Assembly (NCBI RefSeq): GCF_023544665.1
Contig: NZ_JAMJFL010000016.1
Location: 98,447-162,446 of the forward strand
DNA from: Streptomyces sp. YS415
GTDB lineage: Bacteria; Actinomycetota; Actinomycetes; Streptomycetales; Streptomycetaceae
Direction of reading: 5' to 3'
Length of the DNA stretch: 64,000 nucleotides
Positions 27,301 through 47,542 of this stretch are shown here, in pieces. The notes beneath the pieces are model-generated. The model was not told where the DNA came from. It was given only the letters and a program-made list of their open reading frames with translations, and made no database searches. The translations under genes and the position numbers were made by a program. Every line of letters starts with the position of its first letter. Within the stretch, counting starts at the first letter, position 1.

Positions 27301-30300
27301 TCGGCTCCGGCGGCCCACAGGGTGGCGGCGGCGGCCGCGAACCGGTCGGGTCCGCCTTCGTCGCGGCGGAGGGTCCCGGTGACGGCGGCCGCCTTGGCGG
27401 ACCGGTCGGCGGCGGCGACGGTTTCCTCGATGGCGGCGGTGAACAGCGGGTGCGCGCTGACCTCGATGAACGTGGTGTGGCCGAGGTCGAGCGCGGTCTC
27501 GACGGCGGTGCGGAAGGCGACTTGCTCGCTCTGGTTGCGGTACCAGTAGGCGGCGTCCAGGGCGGTGGGGTCGTGGAGGCCGCCGGTGACGGTGGAGATG
27601 AAGGCGGTTCGGGCGGGCCGGAGTTGGAGCGTTCCGATGGCGGCGAGGAGGTCCTCCTTCATCTCCTCCATCTGGGGTGAGTGGGAGGCGTAGGCGTGAG
27701 CGACGCGGCGGCACCAGACGCCGTCCGTCTCCAGCTCGGTGATGAGTTCGGCCAGCGCCTCGTGGGTGCCGGCGACGACGGTGGAGGAGGGTCCGTTGAC
27801 GGCCGCGACGAAGAGCGTGCCGTGCCGGGCGGCCAGCCGCGCGGTGATTCCCTCGGCGCCCTCGGCGACGGACACCAGTCCCCCGCGTTCCTGGAACGGC
27901 ACGCCGAGCGCCGCGCGGGCGGTGCTGATGCGGGCGCCGTCCTCCAGGCTCAGCGCCCCGGCGACGACGGCGGCGGCCAGTTCGCCCTGGGAGTGTCCGA
28001 TGACGGCGGAGGGCGTGACGCCGAGGGCCTCCCAGACGGCGGCCAGCGAGATCATGACCGCCCAGAGCACGGGCTGGATGATGTCGACGTGCTCGGTCCA
28101 CTCCGCCCAAGGGGAGTCCGGCTCGGGCCCGTTGAGCAGGTCGGTGAGCCGCCATCCGACGTGCGGGGCCAGGGCTGCCTCGCATTCGGCGATGCGGGCG
28201 GCGAAGACGGGGCTGGTGGCGAGGAGTTCACGGCCCATGCCGAGCCACTGCGAGCCCTGTCCGGGGAAGACGAACGTGACACCGCCGGGGGATCCGGCAC
28301 GCCCGGTGACGACAAGACCGGCGGTGTCGGGGGCCTCGGTGTCCGTCGACGTGCCGCGAGCCGGGGTCTCCGTACCCGCCGCGAAGGCGCGGGCGGCGCC
28401 CAGGAGGGTGGCGCGGTCCCGGCCGAGGAGGACGGCGCGGTGTTCGAGGTCGGCGCGCTGGGTGAGCAGGGCGTAGGAGACGTCCGCCGGGTCGTCGTCA
28501 CCGGAGGCCAAGTGGTCGGCCAGGCGGGCGGCTTGGGCGCGCAGCGCGTCGGCGTCGCGTGCGGACAGGGTCCACGGCAGGGGCCCGTCCCGCCACACCG
28601 GCTCGCCGGAGTCTGGCGGCCGTACGGCACCGGCCGTGTCCTGCGGTTCCGGCGCCTCCAGGATGACGTGCGCGTTGGTGCCGCTGATGCCGAAGGAGGA
28701 GACGCCCGCCCGGCGGACCCGGCCCGTCTCCGGCCACGGCGTCGGCTCGGTGAGGAGGGCGACGTCACCGGCGGTCCAGTCGACGTGCGGGGTGGGCTCC
28801 GCGACGTGCAGGGTGCGCGGCAGCACGCCCTCGCGCATCGCCAGCACCATCTTGATGATGCCGGCGGCCCCGGCGGCGGCCTGGGTGTGGCCGAGGTTGG
28901 ACTTCACCGAGCCGAGCCACAGCGGCCGGTCCTCCTCCCGGCCCTGTCCGTAGGTGGCGAGCAGGGCCTGCGCCTCGATGGGGTCGCCGAGGGTGGTGCC
29001 GGTGCCGTGCGCCTCGACGGCGTCGACGTCACCGGCGGTGAGCCCGGCACCTTCGAGGGCGGCCCTGATGACACGCTGCTGGGAGGGGCCGTTGGGGGCG
29101 GTGAGACCGTTGGAGGCGCCGTCCTGGTTGATCGCGCTGCCCTTGACGACGGCGAGGACGCGGTGGCCGTTGCGGCGGGCGTCGGAGAGCCGTTCCAGGA
29201 GCAGCATGCCGACGCCCTCGGCGGGGGCGAAGCCGTTGGCGTCGGAGGAGAAGGCACGGCACCGGCCGTCGGCGGACAGGCCGCGCTGACGGCTGAACTC
29301 CAGGAAGATGGACGGCGAGGGCAGCACGGTGACGCCGCCGGCGAGCGCGAGGGAGCACTCGCCGCTGCGCAGCGCCTGCGCGGCGAGGTGCAGCGCGACC
29401 AGCGACGAGGAGCAGGCCGTGTCGACGGTGAGCGCCTGGCCTTCGAGGCCGAGCGTGTAGGCGACGCGGCCGGAGGCCACGCTCGCGGAGTTGCCGATGC
29501 CGAGGAAGCCCTCCAGGTCCTCCTGTCCGGGGCCGTAGGCGCCGGCGTAGTCGAAGGCGACGAGGCCGACGAAGACGCCGGTTTTGCTGCCGCGGAGGCT
29601 GTGCGGGTCGATCCCGGCCCCTTCGATGGTCTCCCAGCTCGATTCGAGCAGGAGCCGCTGCTGCGGGTCCATGGCGAGGGCCTCGCGCGGCGAGATCCCG
29701 AAGAACCCGGCGTCGAAGGTGTCCGCGCCGGTCATGAAGCCGCCCGCGCGGCCGTAGGTGCTGCCGGGCCGCTCGGGGTCGGGGTCGTAGTAGTCCTCGA
29801 TGTCCCAGCCGCGGTCGTCGGGGCAGGGCGTGATCGCGTCACGGCCCTCGGCCAGCAGCTCCCACAGCGCTTCGGGCGAGTCGACCCCGCCGGGGAGCCG
29901 GCAGCCCATGCCGATGATGACAATCGGGTCGTCGTCGGAGGCGCCGTCCGGCCCCGTCGCCGGTGCCGCGCTGCCGCTCTCCTCCGTCTCCGGCAGGAGG
30001 TGCGTGAGGAGGTGGCGGCCGAGGGCGCTGGTGGTGGGGTAGTCGAAGACGAGGGTGGTGGGCAGCCGCAGCCCGGTGTGGGCGATGAGCCGGTTGCGCA
30101 GGTCGACCGCGGTCAGCGAGTCGAAGCCCAGCTCCTTGAAAGGCCGTTCGGGGTCGACGCGTTGGGCGGAGGCATGCCCGAGTGCCGCGGCCACATGGCT
30201 TCGTACGACGTCCACGACGGCCCGCTCCCGGTCGCGGGCGGGCAGCGTGGCGAGCCGGGCGGCGAGGCCGTCGGCGTCGGCCGTACGGTCGCCGACTGCC

Positions 30301-33300
30301 GCCCGGTCGGTAAGGGCCCGGCGTGCGTCGGGGAGGTCGGCGAGCAGCGGGCTGGGACGGCTGCCGGTGAAGGCGGGGGCGAAGCGGTCCCATTCCACGT
30401 CCAGTACGGCGACGGCGCCGGCGGGATCGGTGCCGCCGAGCACGGCCCGGCGCAGCGCGGCCACGGCGCGCGCGGGCTCCAGCGGCACCAGACCGGCGCG
30501 CCGCACCCCGCTCTCCACGACCTGCTCCCCCGCCATGCCCGCTCCGGCCCAGGGCCCCCAGGCGACGGAGGTGGCGGGCAGCCCGGCGGCGCGGCGCCGC
30601 GCGGCCAGCGCGTCCAGGGAGGCGTTGGCGGCGGCGTAGGCGGCCTGGCCGAGGGTGCCGACGGTGCCGGAGACGGAGGAGAACAGCACGAAGGCCGACA
30701 GACGATGATGTTCCGTCAGCTCATGGAGGTGGTGGGCGGCGGCCGTCTTCGGGCGCAGGACCCGGCGCAGCGTGTCCTCCGAGAGGGAGGCCGCCACACC
30801 GTCCTCGACGATTCCGGCGGTGTGCACGACGGCGGTGAGCGGCAGGTCCTCCGGGATCCCGGCCAGGACCTCGGCCAGCCGGTCCCGGTCGGCGGCGTCG
30901 CATGCCGTGACCGTCACCCGGGTTCCCGCGGCGCGCAGTTCGGCGGCGAGGGCGTCGGCTCCGGGCGCCTCGGGCCCCCGCCGGCTGAGCAGCAGCAGAT
31001 GGTCGGCGCCCGCGTCGGCGAGGGACCGGGCGACATGGGCGCCGAGCGCGCCGGTGCCCCCCGTGATCAGGACGGTGCCGCGCGGCGGCCACTCCCCCTC
31101 CTCCCGGGTACCGCCGGTCGCCCGCACGAGCCGCCGGACCAGCAACCCCGCCGACCGCACAGCGAGTTGGTCTTCGCCGTCGGTCCCGCGCAGGGCAGCC
31201 GCGAGCAGCCGGCCGGTCCGCTCGTCCAGCGTCGCGGGCAGGTCGACGAGACCGCCCCACAGATCGGGCAGCTCCAGCCCTACGACCCGGCCCAGTCCCC
31301 AGAGGGAGGCGCCGCCCGCGTCGGGCGCGGCGTCGGAGGGCGCGGCACTGACGGCACCGCGGGTGGCGCACCACAGGGGCGCGTCGGTCCCGGCGGCGGT
31401 GAGGGCGTGCAGCAGGGCGACGGTGGCCGTGACGGCGGGCGCGATCCCGTCGGCGTCGGGGGTGAGTGCGGCAGGGTCGCAGCCCAGGAGGGAGAGCGCA
31501 CCGGTGTACGGGGTGTCCTGGGGGGCCAGCCGTTCGGCCCAGTCCGTGCCGGTGAGCGGAACGGACGAGGTGACCGGAAGGGGCAGGGTGACCGGCTCGA
31601 TCCCGGCCGCGGTGAGGGCGGCCAGGACAGCGGCCTGGAACGCCGGTTCGGCGGGGGTCTCGGGAACGGCGACGAGCCATCGCCCGGCCGCCGTAGCCTC
31701 CGTGCGGGTGAGGGGCTTCCACGCCACCGTGTAGCGGAGCGCGTCGACCGCGCTCTGTTCCCGTCGGCGCCGACGCCAGGCGGCGAGCGCGGGCAGCGCC
31801 TCGCGCAGAGCGGCATCCGCGCCGTCGTGACCGGCGTCCACCGCCTCCGCGAGCGCGGTGACGTCATCCCGCTCCACGGCCTCCCAGAACCGGGTCTCCT
31901 CCGGGTCCTCCGGTTCCGTGGCGGGGGCGCCTGCGGACTCCAGCCAGTAGCGCTCGCGTTGGAAGGCATAGGTGGGCAGGTCGACGCGGTGGGGGTTGCG
32001 GCCTTCGAAGAGGGCGGCCCAGTCGACGTCGACGCCACTCGCCCACAGCCGGGACACGGCCCGCGTGAACGTCTCCACCTCGTCATGGCCCCGGCGCGTG
32101 GCCGGGACGAACAGCCCCTCGGCGCACTCGGCGCCCATCGCGGTCAGCGTGGCGTCCGGGCCCAGCTCCAGGAACCTGTTCACCCCTACGCCGGCCAGCC
32201 ACGCCATGCCGTCCGCGAAGCGCACGGTCTGACGGACGTGCCGTACCCAGTAGTCGGGAGTGCGGATCTCCTCCCCCGCCACCCGGCCCGACAGGTTGGA
32301 CACGACCGGGATGCGCGGCTCGGCGTAGTCGATGCTCGCGGCCACCTGCGCGAAGTCCGCCAGCATCGGCTCCATAAGCGAGGAATGGAAGGCGTGCGAG
32401 ACCGTCAGCTGCCGCGTCTTGACCCCGGCCGCCGCGAACTGCTCCCGAACCGCCTCGACATCCGCCTCGCGGCCCGAAACGACCACGGACGTCGGCCCGT
32501 TGACGGCAGCGACATCAACCCGGTCCCCGACAAACGCCAGGACATCCTCGACACCGGCCTGCACCGCGAGCATCGCCCCGCCCTCGGGCAGCGCCTGCAT
32601 CAACGAACCCCGTGCAGCGACAAGTCGACAGGCGTCCTCCAGCGAGAACACCCCCGCCACATACGCGGCGACCACCTCACCGATGGAATGACCCGCCACG
32701 AAGTCCGGACGCACACCCCACGACTCCGCCAGCCGGTACAGAGCCACTTCCACCGCGAACAACCCCGCCTGCGTGAACACGGTCCGGTTCAGCATGTCGG
32801 TATCTGCCGCCAGCACTTGTGCCAGCGACTCGGGCAGCAGCCCTTCGAACCCGGCACACACCTCGTCCAACGCCCGCGCGAACACCGGGAACTCAGCCGC
32901 CAGCCCCGCCCCCATGCGGACCCGCTGCGCCCCCTGTCCCGTGAACAGCACCGCGAGACGACCGTCCCCCACAGCACCGGAGGACTCCACCGAGGCCAGC
33001 CCCGCCGTCAGCTCCTCACGGTCACGCCCCCACACCACCGCGCGGTGACCGAGCCCGGCCCGACCGGTCGCCAACGACCAGCCCACATCCACCGCATCCA
33101 GCGCCCCGGCTACCCCGGACAACCGCCCGGCCTGCGCCACCAGTGCCTCCGGCGACCCGGCCGACAGCACCCACGGCAGCACGCCGCCCGCCCGAGCCGG
33201 GGACTCAGCCGCCTCCTCCGTCGCCTCCGGTGCCTGCTCCAGCACCACATGGGCGTTCGTCCCGCTGATCCCGAACGCCGACACGGCTGACCGGCGTGGG

Positions 33301-34628
33301 CGGCCCGTCTCGGGCCAGTCGATGTCCTCGGTGAGGAGTTCGACGGCGCCCGCGGTCCAGTCGACGTGCGGGGTCGGTTCGTCGACGTGCAGGGTGCGCG
33401 GCAGCACACCCGCCCGCATCGCCATCACCATCTTGATCACCCCGGCGACACCGGCCGCGTACTGCGTGTGCCCGAGGTTCGACTTGACCGACCCCAGCCA
33501 CAACGGCCGCTCCCGGTCGCGGCCTTGGCCGTAGGTCTCCAGCAGCGCGTGGGCCTCGATCGGGTCACCCAGGGTGGTCCCGGTGCCGTGTGCCTCGACG
33601 GCGTCGATGTCGACGGCGGTGAGCCCGGCGTTGTCGAGCGCGGCGCGGATGACGCGCTGTTGCGACGGACCGTTGGGTGCCGTGAGGCCGTTGGAAGCGC
33701 CGTCCTGATTGATCGCCGAGCCGCGCACCACCGCCAGCACCTGGTGGCCGTTGCGCTGCGCGTCCGACAGGCGCTCCAGCAGCAGCACGCCCGCGCCCTC
33801 GCCCCAGCCGGTGCCGTCGGCGGCCGCCGCGAAGGACTTGCAGCGGCCGTCGGCGGCCAGCCCTCGCTGGCGGCTGAACTCGACGAAGGTGAACGGCGTG
33901 GGCATGACCGCGGAGCCGCCCGCGAGGGCCATGTCGCACTCGCCGTTGCGCAACGCCTGAACGGCCATGTGCAGGGCGACCAGGGAGGAGGAGCAGGCCG
34001 TGTCGACGGTGACGGCGGGGCCCTCGAAGCCGAAGGTGTAGGCGACGCGGCCGGACATGACGCTGGAGGTGCTGCCGGTCAGGGCGTAGCCCTCGGCGCC
34101 CTCGGGCAGGCGGGCGCCTCCGATGCCGTAGCCGGAGTGGCCGCCGCCGACGAAGGTGCCCACCGGCCGGCCGCGCAGCCGGGCCGGGTCGATTCCGGCC
34201 CGTTCGAGGAGTTCCCACGACGTCTCCAGCAGCAGCCGCTGCTGCGGGTCCATGGCCAGCGCCTCGCGCGGGGAGATGCCGAAGAGGTCGGCGTCGAACT
34301 CGGCGGCGTCGTGGAGGAAGCCGCCTTCGCGGACGTAGGAGGTGCCGGGGCGGTCCGGGTCGGGGTCGTAGAGGGTGTCGAGGTCCCAGCCCCGGTCGGC
34401 GGGGAAGGCGGACATGGCGTCCGTGCCCGTCTCCACGAGGCGCCACAATTCCTCGGGCGAGCGGACGTCACCGGGGTAGCGGCAGGCCATGGCGACGATC
34501 GCAATGGGCTCCCGGGCGGCCGCCAGGAGCTGCCGGTTCTGCTTGCGCAGCCGTTCCGCCTCGGTCAGCGAGGCGCGCAGGGCGGCAACGACCTTGTCGT
34601 GCTTGTCGTTTCCGTTCGCGTTGGTCAT
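24318..34628 (-). CDS. PKS-D: KS-AT(mal)-KR-ACP, then KS-AT-DH(degenerate)-KR(deleted)-ACP
   Basis: This 3436-residue bimodular PKS starts at ATG 34628 with GGAGG 4 nt upstream, 29 nt after PKS-C. Its N-terminal docking helix (KVVAALRASLTEAERLRKQN) is of a different class from the other subunits. Module 1: KS (Cys212), AT (Ser648 in GHSIGE, HAFH at 745, malonyl), no DH or ER, KR (Tyr1331, VED loop, B-type), ACP (Ser1504). Predicted: unbranched carbon and a hydroxyl (C10/C11). Module 2: KS (Cys1739), AT (Ser2213 GHSQGE, YASH 2313, methylmalonyl-like but divergent), DH with His2524 but the motif Gly changed to Asp2528, no ER, a KR remnant (about 3013-3165) without cofactor motif or Ser/Tyr segment, ACP (Ser3303 in GFDSMMSVQL). 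Predicted: ketone at C9. The tail ends TDDEMFDLIDRELG, matching PKS-E docking. Module 2 looks like a foreign or decaying module. Confidence 0.95.
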   Translation of the reverse strand: MTNANGNDKHDKVVAALRASLTEAERLRKQNRQLLAAAREPIAIVAMACRYPGDVRSPEELWRLVETGTDAMSAFPADRGWDLDTLYDPDPDRPGTSYVREGGFLHDAAEFDADLFGISPREALAMDPQQRLLLETSWELLERAGIDPARLRGRPVGTFVGGGHSGYGIGGARLPEGAEGYALTGSTSSVMSGRVAYTFGFEGPAVTVDTACSSSLVALHMAVQALRNGECDMALAGGSAVMPTPFTFVEFSRQRGLAADGRCKSFAAAADGTGWGEGAGVLLLERLSDAQRNGHQVLAVVRGSAINQDGASNGLTAPNGPSQQRVIRAALDNAGLTAVDIDAVEAHGTGTTLGDPIEAHALLETYGQGRDRERPLWLGSVKSNLGHTQYAAGVAGVIKMVMAMRAGVLPRTLHVDEPTPHVDWTAGAVELLTEDIDWPETGRPRRSAVSAFGISGTNAHVVLEQAPEATEEAAESPARAGGVLPWVLSAGSPEALVAQAGRLSGVAGALDAVDVGWSLATGRAGLGHRAVVWGRDREELTAGLASVESSGAVGDGRLAVLFTGQGAQRVRMGAGLAAEFPVFARALDEVCAGFEGLLPESLAQVLAADTDMLNRTVFTQAGLFAVEVALYRLAESWGVRPDFVAGHSIGEVVAAYVAGVFSLEDACRLVAARGSLMQALPEGGAMLAVQAGVEDVLAFVGDRVDVAAVNGPTSVVVSGREADVEAVREQFAAAGVKTRQLTVSHAFHSSLMEPMLADFAQVAASIDYAEPRIPVVSNLSGRVAGEEIRTPDYWVRHVRQTVRFADGMAWLAGVGVNRFLELGPDATLTAMGAECAEGLFVPATRRGHDEVETFTRAVSRLWASGVDVDWAALFEGRNPHRVDLPTYAFQRERYWLESAGAPATEPEDPEETRFWEAVERDDVTALAEAVDAGHDGADAALREALPALAAWRRRRREQSAVDALRYTVAWKPLTRTEATAAGRWLVAVPETPAEPAFQAAVLAALTAAGIEPVTLPLPVTSSVPLTGTDWAERLAPQDTPYTGALSLLGCDPAALTPDADGIAPAVTATVALLHALTAAGTDAPLWCATRGAVSAAPSDAAPDAGGASLWGLGRVVGLELPDLWGGLVDLPATLDERTGRLLAAALRGTDGEDQLAVRSAGLLVRRLVRATGGTREEGEWPPRGTVLITGGTGALGAHVARSLADAGADHLLLLSRRGPEAPGADALAAELRAAGTRVTVTACDAADRDRLAEVLAGIPEDLPLTAVVHTAGIVEDGVAASLSEDTLRRVLRPKTAAAHHLHELTEHHRLSAFVLFSSVSGTVGTLGQAAYAAANASLDALAARRRAAGLPATSVAWGPWAGAGMAGEQVVESGVRRAGLVPLEPARAVAALRRAVLGGTDPAGAVAVLDVEWDRFAPAFTGSRPSPLLADLPDARRALTDRAAVGDRTADADGLAARLATLPARDRERAVVDVVRSHVAAALGHASAQRVDPERPFKELGFDSLTAVDLRNRLIAHTGLRLPTTLVFDYPTTSALGRHLLTHLLPETEESGSAAPATGPDGASDDDPIVIIGMGCRLPGGVDSPEALWELLAEGRDAITPCPDDRGWDIEDYYDPDPERPGSTYGRAGGFMTGADTFDAGFFGISPREALAMDPQQRLLLESSWETIEGAGIDPHSLRGSKTGVFVGLVAFDYAGAYGPGQEDLEGFLGIGNSASVASGRVAYTLGLEGQALTVDTACSSSLVALHLAAQALRSGECSLALAGGVTVLPSPSIFLEFSRQRGLSADGRCRAFSSDANGFAPAEGVGMLLLERLSDARRNGHRVLAVVKGSAINQDGASNGLTAPNGPSQQRVIRAALEGAGLTAGDVDAVEAHGTGTTLGDPIEAQALLATYGQGREEDRPLWLGSVKSNLGHTQAAAGAAGIIKMVLAMREGVLPRTLHVAEPTPHVDWTAGDVALLTEPTPWPETGRVRRAGVSSFGISGTNAHVILEAPEPQDTAGAVRPPDSGEPVWRDGPLPWTLSARDADALRAQAARLADHLASGDDDPADVSYALLTQRADLEHRAVLLGRDRATLLGAARAFAAGTETPARGTSTDTEAPDTAGLVVTGRAGSPGGVTFVFPGQGSQWLGMGRELLATSPVFAARIAECEAALAPHVGWRLTDLLNGPEPDSPWAEWTEHVDIIQPVLWAVMISLAAVWEALGVTPSAVIGHSQGELAAAVVAGALSLEDGARISTARAALGVPFQERGGLVSVAEGAEGITARLAARHGTLFVAAVNGPSSTVVAGTHEALAELITELETDGVWCRRVAHAYASHSPQMEEMKEDLLAAIGTLQLRPARTAFISTVTGGLHDPTALDAAYWYRNQSEQVAFRTAVETALDLGHTTFIEVSAHPLFTAAIEETVAAADRSAKAAAVTGTLRRDEGGPDRFAAAAATLWAAGADIDWTALHRGRTPRRVDLPTYPFQRRRYWLTAPAGATGDPSGLGLTHTGHPLLGAVVHPADDDTLLLTGRLAAHGHPWLGQHRVLDTALLPGSALIELAVRAGDEACCGHLRELVLRSPLVLPERGGVRLQVTVGAPGTDGERTVAIHSRPENGTDDEPWTCHAEGVVLPETDTETGTETEPTGLTAWPPLGAEPLDVSDFYDTAGAAGYGYGPAFRGLRAAWRLGEEIYADVALPETLRSEAQRYGLHPVLFDAALHAGGLTRPAEPAPAPGATALRQPFAWSDVRLYATGATELRVRLTPAGPDSTRILLADPAGRTVAEVAALVQRTVDAKQLAAAATADDALLHTEWTPLAEPQTAVHSDEFATWAVLGEDPLDLAAGLQDGGHAVTDHPDLDGLLAVLDAGVPAPEWVLLPSATRDPAAPTPEIHAEEDRAAALLDRWLADERLTGIRLAVVTRGGVPAQLTATAAPDPVGVTATDAVGVPPTNGAGVPVPDPVGAAVHHLVRRTQAEHPGRVVHLDLDAAPDPDLPHALRTAHATAEPTLALRDGTLLVPRARRLPLNTPEEYVPLAGTVLLTAAGDGAPAAALAHHLVTERAVRTLLVAAPATDPLTELTTALDGALGDLLTTHGATLERATGDPTDRGWLTGLLDALPAEQPLTAVVDTAADPTTTLHLHELTKEHPLEAFAVLAAAPDARLTALAHHRHAAGLPVALVTSAPWDRRTKTPAAPGPDPAPQAAPPSAARVLAAALHLSLPPLVTTRLDPTDLRRHAAAGTLPPELRDLVPAGPTRRRGAAGAAQGTDPDAGGALLARLAGLTADERLLHLTDLVRREAAAVLGHDSVDAVDAERQFKEVGFDSMMSVQLRNRLGAETGLSFPATLVFTYPAPATLAAHLDERLRLAGGGPATTDPTDRVLAEIERLDTALAAVETDLTDDEARARVVKRLQSVLWRWTGNTAPTGDGPGEGVLDDIALDAVTDDEMFDLIDRELGA
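25138..25584 (-). other. Degenerate ketoreductase domain in PKS-D module 2
   Basis: Flanking KR sequence is recognisable (LLTAAGDG, LTAVVDTA, LHLHELTKEHPLEAFAVL, AGLPVALVTSAPW), but the core is gone. The TGGTGxxG cofactor motif reads TAAGDGAP. The stretch that should hold the catalytic Ser and Tyr (SSxxGxxGxxxQxxYAAAN in the other modules) is deleted, so AVLAAAP joins almost directly to LTALAHHRHAAGLP. The reading frame is preserved. With the DH defect just upstream, the module should leave a beta-ketone. Confidence 0.92.
25791..25886 (-). repeat. In-frame 24-bp repeat, four copies, in PKS-D module 2
   Basis: Four consecutive 24-bp units encode DPVGVTAT, DAVGVPPT, NGAGVPVP and DPVGAAVH. They are inserted in the region between DH and the KR remnant, where the other modules have no such stretch. 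Copies diverge, so the expansion is not very recent. It probably forms a flexible loop. Confidence 0.85.
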
Positions 34629-34657
34629 GTCGCCTCCGTCTTCTCGGGTCTGTCGTC

Positions 34658-47485
<12,828 letters not shown>

Positions 47486-47542
47486 CTGCCTGTGTCTCCA
47501 GGAGGGGTTGGGGCGGGCGCTGGGGAGCGGGGTGTTGGGTGG

